Assembly (NCBI RefSeq): GCF_013912375.1
Contig: NZ_JACETV010000001.1
Location: 434,001-498,000, forward strand
DNA: 64,000 bases
Direction of reading: 5' to 3'
Source: Emticicia sp. BO119
Lineage (GTDB): Bacteria > Bacteroidota > Bacteroidia > Cytophagales > Spirosomataceae
Each line of letters starts with the position of its first letter. The stretch's first letter is position 1. The position numbers and the translations under genes are program-made. Shown piece by piece: positions 51,556-60,427 of this stretch. The notes below the pieces were generated by a model. The model was given only the letters and a program-made list of their open reading frames with translations, was not told where the DNA came from and did not search any database.

Positions 51556-54018
51556 CTAAAACTCCTTCTCCCCAAATTCACTATTAGGTAGTTTAGATTT
51601 TTTGTCTGTCTTATTAAAATTGTAGGTCAGGTTTAATAAGATGATGTTTCGCTCCTGAATATAATTGGTAGTTGTATAGAAGTTAGAACCAAAAGTAGTG
51701 ATTCGTTGTTCGTTTACCTTCATGCGGCCCAAAGCGGCATTTTGCCATTGGAGCACCAAAGAAAACCTGTTTTCAAGAAAAGATTTTTTAACTGAAAAAT
51801 TAGGCTGATAAAACCTGGAATCTTCCCCCTGTGCGGTATTCCTTGCCGACAAATAGGCTAAATTGAATTGCGTAGTCAAAGTTGAGCTAATCTGGTAACT
51901 GATATTAGAATTGACAGAATATACCCAGCCATTGCTGTTAACAGCCACCGATTTATCAAATAACGTACCCCTAATCCTAAGATTATAAACATTACCCCCT
52001 AAGAATAATTTGAGTTTCTTAATAGGGGAAAGTGTCAACCCGACCTCTGAACCAATTAATCGGGCTTTGCCAGCATTGGTATAAATCCGGTTCAGGATGG
52101 TATCATTATAGACACTATTGACCCGATTAACGATATCAGTAATCTGCTGGCGATAAAGATTCCAGTATAAAGATGCTTTTTTGAAGTCTTTCGTAATACC
52201 TGCTTCATACACACCAATAAATTCGGGTCTGATGTTTGGGTCTCCTTGTTCAAGGGTTTCACTATGCTCTCTTTCGGGGTAAGGATTCAACTCATTATTA
52301 GTAGAGCGTTGTACTCTTCGGCTAAAGGCCATCTTTAATCGTAAATCTTTACCAAAATTGTATAAAACATTGGCCGATGGAAATAAATTAGAGAGTTTTA
52401 GTAAGGCAGGTGCATTGCCCCGATTAGCTGTGAATTCACGAAAGGCATTTTCGTACCTTAAACCCGAAGAAAACTCTATCTTTTTGTAAGAACCCGCATA
52501 TTGGGCATATACCCCATGAATACGATTTGATATTTCAATATTGGCTGAGAAAGTCGGATTAAATACCATTTCAGTATTATTTCCCTGCTTTTCATAGTAG
52601 GCAAAGCTACCGTTCTGAATCTGATTCCGGTATTGATAACCTAACGATAGTTTTCCGACTCCAACAGTCTTTTCATAATCTACTTTCAAGCGAAGTGCTT
52701 TTAAGGGGTTTTCACCCGTATTAAGTGTATATTGAAGGGTATCTGTATAGTTTTTAGCATTCAGATTCCGGTTTTTTGTATAGCCATCAATCATGGCACT
52801 TTCATAAAGGGTCGAAAAAGTAATGTTTGAGGCATTTTTAAAGCGATGGGTGTAATCAAGGTTAAAAACATTGAAAGAACCTGATTTAAGTACCAGATTG
52901 CTATTAAAATAAGTTGCCCTGCCTACTATAGTATTGGTTAGTGTATTGGTTTTTGTGTTATTATAAAGAATGTCGGCAAGACGATACTGGTCTCGGTTTC
53001 CTAAATACATTCCACCTGATAGCTCATCAGATTTTGATATGGCATAAATACCTGATACCCTTAAACCATAGTTTTCTCTTTTAAAACTTCGCTCACCATC
53101 ACTTGGAAAACTCGTGAAAATATTGTTGATGGTTGTATTTACATCGCCAACTCTACGTCCGGCAATATCATTTTTGAGATAGTTTAATGAAACAGATGTT
53201 TCCCATTTCCCTTTACGATAAGTGGCTAACAAATCGGCTCCATATCTCGTTGGCTCGGTGGCGTTGAAATACTCTATGATTCGTGGTAGCCCATACTGAA
53301 TATTTGATGTGAAAGACCACCCATCATTTGTTCCCGTTTTTGTAACGATATTGATAATTCCGGCTTTCCCATCAGCGTCATATTTGGCAGAAGGGGCAGT
53401 AATCATCTCAATTTTTTCTATCATGTTTGCCGGAATCTGAGAAAGAATAGTTATCGCATCAATCTGTGTAGGTTTTCCATTGACAAGAATCAGGAAACCT
53501 TTAGCACCTCTCACAGTTATTTCACCCTCTGCATTCACCATGACAGACGGAATATTCTTTATCACATCAGTAGCGGTTCCACCTTTCGCCACCTCAAATT
53601 GTTCAGCTTTAAAGATTTGTTTTTCAAGAGTTGCCACCACAGTTGGCTTGATACCCGAAACTGTGACTGATTCTAAAGATTGAGATAATGGGGCTAAAGC
53701 TATGGAACCAAGGTCAAGTTGTGAGTTAAGTTTTTCGTAGCTTATTTCTACATACTTTGTTTTGTAGCCTACATATTCAATTCTTATTACATATTTATCG
53801 TCTTTTAAACCAACAAATTGAAAAGAACCTTTATCGTCAGCAAGTTCGCCTTTTATCAGAGTGCTTTGTGCTTTAGATTCCAACCGAATGCTGGCGAATG
53901 CTAAAGGTTCAGTTGTCAGCGAATCGACCAATTTGCCTTTAATAGAGCTTTTGTTTTGTGCGAATGCAACCGACACAAAATCAATAAAAAAGAAAATAAT
54001 AAGTATTTGCCTGAGCAT
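51556..54018 (-). CDS. TonB-dependent outer membrane receptor
   Basis: 820 residues: a signal peptide (MLRQILIIFFFIDFVSVAFA), a CarboxypepD_reg-like domain (about 25-105, GKLVDSLTTEPLAFASIRLE), and a plug domain (TATDVIKNIPSVMVNAEGEITVRGAKGFLILVNGKP). A long barrel follows, ending YIQERNIILLNLTYNFNKTDKKSKL. The plug lacks the SusC-type ending, and no SusD gene is next to it, so it is a SusC-unrelated receptor of the outer_membrane_beta-barrel_3 type. Substrate unknown. It is monocistronic. Confidence 0.88.
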   Translation of the reverse strand: MLRQILIIFFFIDFVSVAFAQNKSSIKGKLVDSLTTEPLAFASIRLESKAQSTLIKGELADDKGSFQFVGLKDDKYVIRIEYVGYKTKYVEISYEKLNSQLDLGSIALAPLSQSLESVTVSGIKPTVVATLEKQIFKAEQFEVAKGGTATDVIKNIPSVMVNAEGEITVRGAKGFLILVNGKPTQIDAITILSQIPANMIEKIEMITAPSAKYDADGKAGIINIVTKTGTNDGWSFTSNIQYGLPRIIEYFNATEPTRYGADLLATYRKGKWETSVSLNYLKNDIAGRRVGDVNTTINNIFTSFPSDGERSFKRENYGLRVSGIYAISKSDELSGGMYLGNRDQYRLADILYNNTKTNTLTNTIVGRATYFNSNLVLKSGSFNVFNLDYTHRFKNASNITFSTLYESAMIDGYTKNRNLNAKNYTDTLQYTLNTGENPLKALRLKVDYEKTVGVGKLSLGYQYRNQIQNGSFAYYEKQGNNTEMVFNPTFSANIEISNRIHGVYAQYAGSYKKIEFSSGLRYENAFREFTANRGNAPALLKLSNLFPSANVLYNFGKDLRLKMAFSRRVQRSTNNELNPYPEREHSETLEQGDPNIRPEFIGVYEAGITKDFKKASLYWNLYRQQITDIVNRVNSVYNDTILNRIYTNAGKARLIGSEVGLTLSPIKKLKLFLGGNVYNLRIRGTLFDKSVAVNSNGWVYSVNSNISYQISSTLTTQFNLAYLSARNTAQGEDSRFYQPNFSVKKSFLENRFSLVLQWQNAALGRMKVNEQRITTFGSNFYTTTNYIQERNIILLNLTYNFNKTDKKSKLPNSEFGEKEF

Positions 54019-54079
54019 CGAACAAAAAGGATGATAAAGACTTATTGAATATAATTTTGTTATTAAAATTTATAAAAAC

Positions 54080-55564
54080 TCACCCTTCCATCCCCTTCAA
54101 TGCCTCTTTCATTCTCTTTATCTGGCGTTTTTTCTGTAGGATAACTGGTGCTGCTACACGCTCTTTGCAGTCGAACAGGCTACAGCGTTCACAGGTCTGA
54201 TTTACGTCACGAGTCATGATGTTAGGGTCGTCCAGGAATTTGAGTTTATTTCTTAAATCATCACTCATTTCAAACCCCATCGTGACGCTGATGTTGAGGT
54301 TTGAAATTATATTGAGCGGGCGAGCCATTGACATCACAAAATACTGACTTTTAGAATCAACATAGTTGGAGATTTGTACCCCCACCAATGGTTCTTTCAC
54401 TTCTCCTTTTTGCAATACGTCTGAAACGTCATCAAGTATGTTCAATGAAATCCAACGGCGGCAATAATGTTCCTGCTGGGTTTCGTGTGGGGTGTGCCGC
54501 CTGGCCAGGTGCATCTCTTTGGTGAGGTGGTAGTCTTTTTTGCCATTGGGAGCCTCAAAACGTAGGAAGAAGATGCCATCAATGCCAAAATATTTTGGCA
54601 ATAAATTGCTGATACGATGGTAGAGGGTTTCAGGTGTAGCCTGAAAACTATCTGCCAGGTCGATTAATGTTTTATTATTCCAGGTTGTCTGATTAAATAA
54701 TTTTTCTAATTTTTCAATGAGTTTTTCTCTACGAATCAGAATAGCTCCGGCAAAGTATGAGGCATTAAAATTGTTAAGTATTTCTTCGAATGATTTCACT
54801 TCTACCCATGACGAGGTATAAGGACGGTCTTTCAATTTCATGTATAAGAATCCTAACTCACGGCCAAGTGTAAACGCCCGTTGGTCAGATGTGATACGTT
54901 TATTGATTAATAGTGTAGTAGTTTTTGGTAAAAAAACCGAACGTATATTGATGATATGCGGATAGTCCTCTTCATCGAAATATTTAATTGTAAACCCATA
55001 TTTATCTGTCAGGAGGTTCGATAAAAAGAATTCATCTATCTGTTGTTCGGGTCCGATTTTATGTTCTGCTAAAAAGCGGTCAACGGTGTCTTCTATTTCT
55101 GGGAAATAGTTGTCGTGCATTTCCTGATAAGACCGTAGTACAGCAAAATAGAACTGTTCAACTGTCATATTATAATTACGCCCGATTTCAATAATGGTGC
55201 TTATAAATGCGCTTAATTTTGTAGGAGCCCCAGAGAGTAATTCGAGGAGGTCGGCAGGGGAGATACCAAAAATTTCAAAGGGAAGTTCGGTAAGAAAATT
55301 TGAATTCAGCAGTTCGGAGATAGGTTCGAGTTTTTTGTTAAGTTTCAAAGACACCAAGCTATCGTAATCTACACCCATCGCTTCGGCCAGTGCTACAATC
55401 TTATCAGATTTGGGATATTTTTTCCCCTTTTCAATTTCATTGATGTATGACATGGACAAACCTGATTTCTGTGCGAGGTCGGTCAGTGACATGCCTTTGT
55501 CAATTCGCAGTTGCTTTAATTTTAATCCAAAAACCAGTCGGATATTATCAGTATTAAGGCTCAT
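54080..55564 (-). CDS. XRE-family regulator with ScfR/RamB-type C-terminus
   Basis: 494 residues. The HTH_3 domain is at about 10-70 (LRIDKGMSLTDLAQKSGLSMSYINEIEKG), followed by an IrrE/ImmA-like middle. The HEXXH site of active proteases is missing there (RAFTLGRELGFLYM, residues 229-242). The C-terminus is a ScfRs domain with Cys-458, Cys-461 and Cys-466 (CERCSLFDC), possibly an iron-sulfur or metal site, as reported for mycobacterial PrpR. Relatives sense acyl-CoA and control short-chain fatty acid use. No such gene is adjacent; target unknown. Confidence 0.8.
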   Translation of the reverse strand: MSLNTDNIRLVFGLKLKQLRIDKGMSLTDLAQKSGLSMSYINEIEKGKKYPKSDKIVALAEAMGVDYDSLVSLKLNKKLEPISELLNSNFLTELPFEIFGISPADLLELLSGAPTKLSAFISTIIEIGRNYNMTVEQFYFAVLRSYQEMHDNYFPEIEDTVDRFLAEHKIGPEQQIDEFFLSNLLTDKYGFTIKYFDEEDYPHIINIRSVFLPKTTTLLINKRITSDQRAFTLGRELGFLYMKLKDRPYTSSWVEVKSFEEILNNFNASYFAGAILIRREKLIEKLEKLFNQTTWNNKTLIDLADSFQATPETLYHRISNLLPKYFGIDGIFFLRFEAPNGKKDYHLTKEMHLARRHTPHETQQEHYCRRWISLNILDDVSDVLQKGEVKEPLVGVQISNYVDSKSQYFVMSMARPLNIISNLNISVTMGFEMSDDLRNKLKFLDDPNIMTRDVNQTCERCSLFDCKERVAAPVILQKKRQIKRMKEALKGMEG

Positions 55565-55716
55565 TTAATAATCTTTGGTAAGTATATAGGTTAAGTAAAA
55601 ATACTTAATCGTTTGTTGAAGTGTTGTTTCTGCTGTTAAAGATAGATAAAAATTGATGATACGCCTAAAGAATTGGATAAAAGAAAGATATTTTTATTAA
55701 TATACTAAGAAGGAGG

Positions 55717-55870
55717 TCTTGAACTATGATTTAACTGATTGACCAGATTTCGCTGAATGCTTGTTTAAGTAATCTTAGTATAGCAAATTGAATTTCCCAT
55801 TTAGGATTTAGATAATTCGGTTTAATAAAATCAGTGAAATCCTCAAATCAGGTAAATCAAAGTTTAAGAC
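55717..55870. repeat. Dispersed inverted repeat, copy 6
   Basis: Begins GTCTTGAACTATGATTTAAC and ends GGTAAATCAAAGTTTAAGAC. The middle is longer and more degenerate than in copy 3, but the arms match. It is fully intergenic. Confidence 0.8.
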
Positions 55871-55881
55871 GAAACAAAAAA

Positions 55882-55907
55882 ACCTCCGTTACTTTCGCAA
55901 CAGAGGT
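55882..55907 (-). terminator. Terminator after the PLP enzyme gene
   Basis: ACCTCCGTT pairs with AACAGAGGT (one mismatch); TTTTTTTGTTTC follows on the minus strand. Confidence 0.75.
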
Positions 55908-55938
55908 GTATGTTTATTTTAGGTTAATTAATTCGAAT

Positions 55939-57213
55939 CTATACCAACTGGCGTTGTTTGTCGCTCATTTTGAAGCCTTTCAAGACTTGCTCTTTGTTAA
56001 ATGAGCCTTCCTTCTCTAACACCTCTATGTATTCTGCTAATAAATCAAGTAAGTTCTTTACATCATTCACAGTTTGATAAAGGCTTAAAGATATACGGAA
56101 GCCTGAGTGTTTAACAGGAACAGCAGGGACTGTTGATGGGCTTAATAAGAAATCTTTGCTCATCAGGAATTGCGAGAAACGGATTAATAACTCTACACTA
56201 CCCAGGCCTAAGAAGAATTGAGGAGTGTGGGCATAATTAATTACGGGCAAGTCTAATTCTTTTGCTTTTTGTTTGAATACAGTGATTAATTCATTCAGTC
56301 GCATTTGTCTTTCATAGATTTCTTCTGACAAATGGATATCTGCAATGCAAGAGGCTGCGGTGATTCCTGCATGTAAGGTTGGGGCAGAGAATCTTAAAGC
56401 ACCGCCACAATTATAGACCGTTTGTTTGGTGAGTTTATTCGGAAAAACCAATGCTGAACTGAATGCGCCAAAACCTTTATTCAATGAGGTGATCACATAC
56501 ATTTTTTCATGGCGTGGAATATTGTGCAACGCATAACCTTTGCCATGTTCACCAATCCAGCTCATGCCGTGGGCATCGTCTATATAGGCTTTAAATTTAT
56601 CGTATGTATTCAATAAAGTTTCTATGTCTTTCATCGGAGCGGTATCTCCGTGCATTGAGTAGACACTATCGGCCATATACCAGATATTGTCGTACTTTTC
56701 GCTCAACATTTTAATTCTACGTTCCAGCATATCCATCTGGCTATGCTTGACCATTTCAACATGGTAGCCATCTGCTTTTAATGTACTTACGGCCAATTGA
56801 ACGCTTTCATGTACGAATTGATCCATGATTACAGCGTCGTTCCGGCCAATAATAACAGGGAGGTAGGCAAAGTGCCCGAGTGTGGTACTTGATGCAAGAA
56901 ATGTGGGTAAACCAAAAATCTTTTCTAATTTGTCTTCTAATTCAAGGTAATGGTCAAATGACATATACATTCTTGAAATGGAGGTCTGCATACCGTATTT
57001 CCGAATGCCTTCAATAGCTGCCTCTTTTACTCTTTCGTCATTTTCAAAAGCAAGATAGTTGTTTGACATAAAGCTGATGTAAGATTTACCGTCTATTGAA
57101 ATCTTACGGCTTGATTGCTCATCTTGTTGTGCTTTTACCTGAATGAGGCCAAGGTCACGGGCGTTGCTGAAAACATCATTCACATACAACATTTGTTTTG
57201 GCAAATCTTTCAT
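55939..57213 (-). CDS. Alpha-oxoamine synthase (AONS/SPT-like PLP enzyme)
   Basis: 424 residues of a fold-type I PLP enzyme. It has SFMSNNYLAF, DSVYSMHGDTAPM, DDAHGMSWIGEHGKG (Asp-213, His-215) and the Schiff-base Lys-246 in TSLNKGFGAF. These motifs are those of alpha-oxoamine synthases, which join an amino acid to an acyl thioester with loss of CO2 (AONS, KBL, serine palmitoyltransferase, CqsA, cysteate acyltransferase). The start (LPKQMLYVNDVFSNARDLG) and the middle differ from standard Bacteroidota SPT and from BioF, so a sphingolipid or sulfonolipid-type role is possible but unproven. It stands alone. Confidence 0.85.
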   Translation of the reverse strand: MKDLPKQMLYVNDVFSNARDLGLIQVKAQQDEQSSRKISIDGKSYISFMSNNYLAFENDERVKEAAIEGIRKYGMQTSISRMYMSFDHYLELEDKLEKIFGLPTFLASSTTLGHFAYLPVIIGRNDAVIMDQFVHESVQLAVSTLKADGYHVEMVKHSQMDMLERRIKMLSEKYDNIWYMADSVYSMHGDTAPMKDIETLLNTYDKFKAYIDDAHGMSWIGEHGKGYALHNIPRHEKMYVITSLNKGFGAFSSALVFPNKLTKQTVYNCGGALRFSAPTLHAGITAASCIADIHLSEEIYERQMRLNELITVFKQKAKELDLPVINYAHTPQFFLGLGSVELLIRFSQFLMSKDFLLSPSTVPAVPVKHSGFRISLSLYQTVNDVKNLLDLLAEYIEVLEKEGSFNKEQVLKGFKMSDKQRQLV

Positions 57214-57614
57214 AAAATTGATTTTTAGGTTATCGTAATGGCTAATTTTTCAATAAAATAGGGACTTATTTTCGGTTATAAAGATTGTCAAAAAATGTAC
57301 CAATATTTAGGAAAACCTTTCGTAACCGATAAATGGAGTGAAATTGTGGATAAGTGGACGAAAAAAAAGTGTTTTGAACAACCGTTAGGAAAGTTTTTGG
57401 TTTTTTTTTGAAAAAAATAAAAACTTTCCTATATATTTAGCACGCCTTTTGATAGATTGTAAGCCATGAAGCATTCTATCGAAAACGTTCTGATTAAAAC
57501 CTTCTAAAATATTTGATATTCAAGTTTTAAATCTTAACATTGTCAGGAGAATCCCGGAACTAATTTGGTAGTGGTGTTTTATTGTCCAAACCTTATATAA
57601 TTGTATTCTTACCC
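57214..57614. other. Intergenic region between the PLP enzyme and fourth YhhN-like gene
   Basis: 401 bp, divergent promoters. It holds an imperfect inverted repeat (CGGTTATAAAG at 57275-57285; CTTTCGTAACCG after it) and a 12-bp perfect hairpin (57387-57430). No coding frame is supported. Confidence 0.55.
57387..57430. repeat. 12-bp perfect inverted repeat
   Basis: AGGAAAGTTTTT and AAAAACTTTCCT flank a 20-nt T/A-rich loop. It lies in the divergent promoter region, not after a gene, so a terminator is unlikely. It may be a leader or operator structure. Confidence 0.55.
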
Positions 57615-58424
57615 ATGCAAAGAGTTATTACTATATTATTAGGAATATTAGTAATATTTAATATCTACGCGTTTCTTAACGGGAATCGCATAGCTTTGCT
57701 TGTGGGAACAACCATGCTGATGCCGCTTATTGGTGTTTACTATGGCTTTGCCCGGAAATGGGAGACCGGAGGCGTAGATAAGCTCATGTATTTTGCTTGT
57801 ATTCTGGGAGGTTTTTCTGATATTTCGATTTATCTGAATTACAGAGGTAATGGCGAACTGACTCAAATAACTCTGGCTTGTGTTGTGCATCTGGTTTATA
57901 TCATTATTTTTCAGAAAGAAGGTACGCACGTATATAACCTTGAACGAAAAAATCTGCTCAAGCTGGCTATTCCGGCCGGGTTCGTTTTCTTCTTCTTTGG
58001 GTTTGTCTTGCTGAAAGTTATTCCAGATACTGTTTTTTTAATTACAGTATTATATGCCTTTGAACTGTTTGTATTGGTAGTTTTAGGTTATTTTCGTCCG
58101 GTTAACAAGAAAAGCTATTGGATAGGGGTTACGGGTGTGACGCTTATTCTGATAAAGGATGTATTCTATAGTGAGTTTCATTTTATTAACCAGAATCCTT
58201 TTGTTCATTCATTAATGGACATTACGAATGCTTTGGCATATTTTTGTATAACGTGGAGTATTGCCTTGAATCAGAATGATAAATCTTCTGTTCCGAATTA
58301 CGTAGGAATTGTTTCCAAATTCGTTAAATTCCTTAAAAATACGCATATCGTAAAGATGGTAGCCCTTAAAATTCTTAATCTTCGCTACCAGCTTATTATT
58401 ATTTATCGTAATTATTTGTCTTAA
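57615..58424 (+). CDS. YhhN/TMEM86-like multi-pass membrane protein, paralogue 4
   Basis: 269 residues from MQRVITILLGILVIFNIYAF; a TTG 33 bp upstream is possible. It has eight membrane segments and the same layout as the three copies at 1.2-3.6 kb. The first acidic residue is in segment three (GGFSDISIYL), a loop follows after PVNKKSYWIG, and the second acidic residue is in VTLILIKDVFY. The last segment is ITNALAYFCITWSIAL. Sequence identity to the other three is low, so this copy is older. If the YhhN link holds, both Asp are placed for lysoplasmalogenase-type chemistry. Confidence 0.55.
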   Translation: MQRVITILLGILVIFNIYAFLNGNRIALLVGTTMLMPLIGVYYGFARKWETGGVDKLMYFACILGGFSDISIYLNYRGNGELTQITLACVVHLVYIIIFQKEGTHVYNLERKNLLKLAIPAGFVFFFFGFVLLKVIPDTVFLITVLYAFELFVLVVLGYFRPVNKKSYWIGVTGVTLILIKDVFYSEFHFINQNPFVHSLMDITNALAYFCITWSIALNQNDKSSVPNYVGIVSKFVKFLKNTHIVKMVALKILNLRYQLIIIYRNYLS

Positions 58425-58505
58425 GTTTGGCTGGTTTTGATATTGTTTACAGAAACTTTTATGTTTTTCTTTTGGTTTAGGAATTACAATAAAAGTAGAA
58501 TAACT

Positions 58506-58844
58506 ATGAATTGGCATACCATTAATGACGAATTACAAGTAGAAGCAATCAAACAAAAATCTTTTGAGCGGCCGGTTTTAGTTTTTAAACATAGCACAAG
58601 CTGTTCTATCAGTGCCACATCCTTAGGAAGGATTGAAAGAGCCTGGGATACAGATAAGGCCAAGAATATTGAGCCGTTTTATTTAGATTTAATCAGATAC
58701 AGAAGCGTGTCAAATAAAATTGCCAGAGAGTTTAATGTAGCGCATGAGTCACCGCAAGTATTATTGATTCAGAACGGTGAATGCACGTATGATGCATCGC
58801 ATTTTGACATCAGATTTGATGAAATTGTGAGCCAGGTGGCTTAA
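58506..58844 (+). CDS. ytxJ: Bacillithiol-system redox protein YtxJ
   Basis: 112 residues from MNWHTINDE; the frame is open further upstream but without family support. It is a thioredoxin-like DUF2847 protein with the VFKHSTSCSISATSLG motif (a single active-site Cys), FYLDLIRYRSVSNKIAREF, and HESPQVLLIQNGECTYDASHFDI. YtxJ proteins are linked to bacillithiol metabolism and probably remove bacillithiol from proteins (bacilliredoxin-like). No bsh gene is in the window. Confidence 0.92.
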   Translation: MNWHTINDELQVEAIKQKSFERPVLVFKHSTSCSISATSLGRIERAWDTDKAKNIEPFYLDLIRYRSVSNKIAREFNVAHESPQVLLIQNGECTYDASHFDIRFDEIVSQVA

Positions 58845-58904
58845 GTGTTGAAAGAGGAAAGTTTCGGGCTTTCCTCTTTTTTTATGCCGATTTGGCTCTG
58901 AACT

Positions 58905-59333
58905 TTAAACGGTTTCGGCAATATGCCATTTAAAATTGAAAACCTGCTCAATATCGGGGTGCAGACTCAAAGCTACCGGACATGTATGAGCAATGCGTAT
59001 ATACTTCTTTTTTATTTCTTCGCTTAATTCTTCGGGTGTCTGCATACTAAAATTTACCTCTACTTTTACAATTCTACGTGGTAGTTCGGCTGACATTATT
59101 TTGGTCACTTCTACTTCAGAACCTGTAAAATCAATTTCATCACGACGAGCAGCAATACCCATTACGGTCATGGCACAACTACCTACTGAGGTTGCTGTGA
59201 GATCAGTAGGAGAGAAAGCCTCGCCTTTGCCATGATTGTCGGTGGGGGCATCAGTAATGATTTCTTTACCAGATTGTAAATGAGTTGCTTGTGTACGAAG
59301 CTCACCAAGATAGATAATTTTTGAAGTAGGCAT
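58905..59333 (-). CDS. OsmC-family protein (YhfA type)
   Basis: 142 residues with the OsmC-fold Cys pair: FSPTDLTATSVGSCAMTVMG holds the first Cys and RIAHTCPVALSLHP the second. YhfA-type OsmC proteins reduce organic peroxides, perhaps with a low-molecular-weight thiol. A different OsmC subfamily member is at 3.8 kb; here the neighbour is ytxJ (convergent), which fits a thiol redox context. Confidence 0.9.
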   Translation of the reverse strand: MPTSKIIYLGELRTQATHLQSGKEIITDAPTDNHGKGEAFSPTDLTATSVGSCAMTVMGIAARRDEIDFTGSEVEVTKIMSAELPRRIVKVEVNFSMQTPEELSEEIKKKYIRIAHTCPVALSLHPDIEQVFNFKWHIAETV

Positions 59334-59525
59334 TTTTATTTAATATTTAAAGAAATTATCAGCTTTTATTGAATAATACCCTTCAAAATTACGTTGAAAA
59401 TAAGTATTTCCAAAAAAAACGGCTTTTTGCCAACAATTTAATTATTTTTAATGTTGCTATTTATAAAAATAAATCTATCTTTAGCTATTCATATCGGTAA
59501 TAGAAGGATTATAAATTTTTTGCCA

Positions 59526-60335
59526 GTGAAAATAGGTGTACTTAGTATATTGCTTCTGCTTGTGGTTACAAGCGGTTTTGCACAAAGAAAATCTTCCAGA
59601 GCTCCAGCCCCGACGAATCAGGCAGCATCTAAAAAGACGGAGAAAAAAAAGGAAGATTATAAGATGTTTGCTTATGGATTAACCACTAATACCAATTCGG
59701 GTTTGTTGGGTGGTCTGGTTGTGCGTCATTCTAAAGCTATTGGCACTTATAAATGGAATCCTGTTCATCAGTATATTGCATTTGAAGCGGTAAATATTAA
59801 AAACCCTAAAGAGAAATCAGAGCCTACCAGTATTGCCAATCGTTATATTTATGGTAAAAGAAATTACTTTTTTTCGCTTCGTCCTGAATATGGAAGGGAA
59901 GTAGTATTTTTTAAGAAAAACGGTGATGATGGTATAGGAATCAGTGTAATTGCTGCGGCAGGGCCATCTTTGGGTATTCAGAAACCCTATTATATCAAAT
60001 ATGACCGAAATGGTCGCGGAGCGGTTGATATAGTACAATTTGACCCGAATGTTCATAAAGAGCTCAATCGCATCCAAGGTTCGGCAGGTATCTGGCAGGA
60101 TTTCTTCGTAGGTATGAAAATGATACCGGGTCTGCATTTAAAATTAGCTGCAAATATCGACATGAATACTTTTGGTAATAACCTGACTGGCTTTGAGTTA
60201 GGTATTACTACCGAGATTTTCAGTAAAACTCCTGAAATTATGTCGAACCAATTGACTACCAATTCACGTTTCTATAGTGCAGGTTACCTTACGATCTATT
60301 TTGGTAATAAAAAACAAAAAAAGAGCAAGTCGTGA
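59526..60335 (+). CDS. Outer membrane beta-barrel-like protein, unknown function
   Basis: I start at GTG (59526), which gives a clean signal peptide (MKIGVLSILLLLVVTSGFAQ); an ATG 75 bp upstream would add a non-signal stretch. After a basic linker (RKSSRAPAPTNQAASKKTEKKK) come about 220 residues rich in aromatic strands: FAYGLTTNTNSGLLGGLVVRHSK, YIYGKRNYFFSLRPEYG, GISVIAAAGPSLGIQ, DFFVGMKMIPGLHLKLAAN and a last strand SAGYLTIYFGNKK. It is probably an outer membrane barrel conserved in Cytophagales. It lies just before lipA. Confidence 0.72.
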   Translation: MKIGVLSILLLLVVTSGFAQRKSSRAPAPTNQAASKKTEKKKEDYKMFAYGLTTNTNSGLLGGLVVRHSKAIGTYKWNPVHQYIAFEAVNIKNPKEKSEPTSIANRYIYGKRNYFFSLRPEYGREVVFFKKNGDDGIGISVIAAAGPSLGIQKPYYIKYDRNGRGAVDIVQFDPNVHKELNRIQGSAGIWQDFFVGMKMIPGLHLKLAANIDMNTFGNNLTGFELGITTEIFSKTPEIMSNQLTTNSRFYSAGYLTIYFGNKKQKKSKS

Positions 60336-60375
60336 TCTGTGCGAGAAATTGTTTTTACAAAGTATGAAAAACTTA

Positions 60376-60383
60376 TACTTTTG
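60376..60383 (+). promoter_or_regulatory. Bacteroidota-type -7 element before lipA
   Basis: TACTTTTG matches TAnnTTTG and lies 44 bp before the lipA ATG. Confidence 0.45.
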
Positions 60384-60427
60384 TAGCTTCTTAGGGGCTT
60401 TTGCCCGCCACCTTAGTTTTTAAAAAA

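Larger units (their letters stand above)
55565..55938. other. Intergenic region between XRE regulator and PLP enzyme genes
   Basis: 374 bp. It holds repeat copy 6 (55717-55870) and the PLP gene's terminator (55882-55907). The rest (55565-55716) is A/T-rich; it holds the upstream region of the regulator and nothing else I can identify. Confidence 0.6.
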
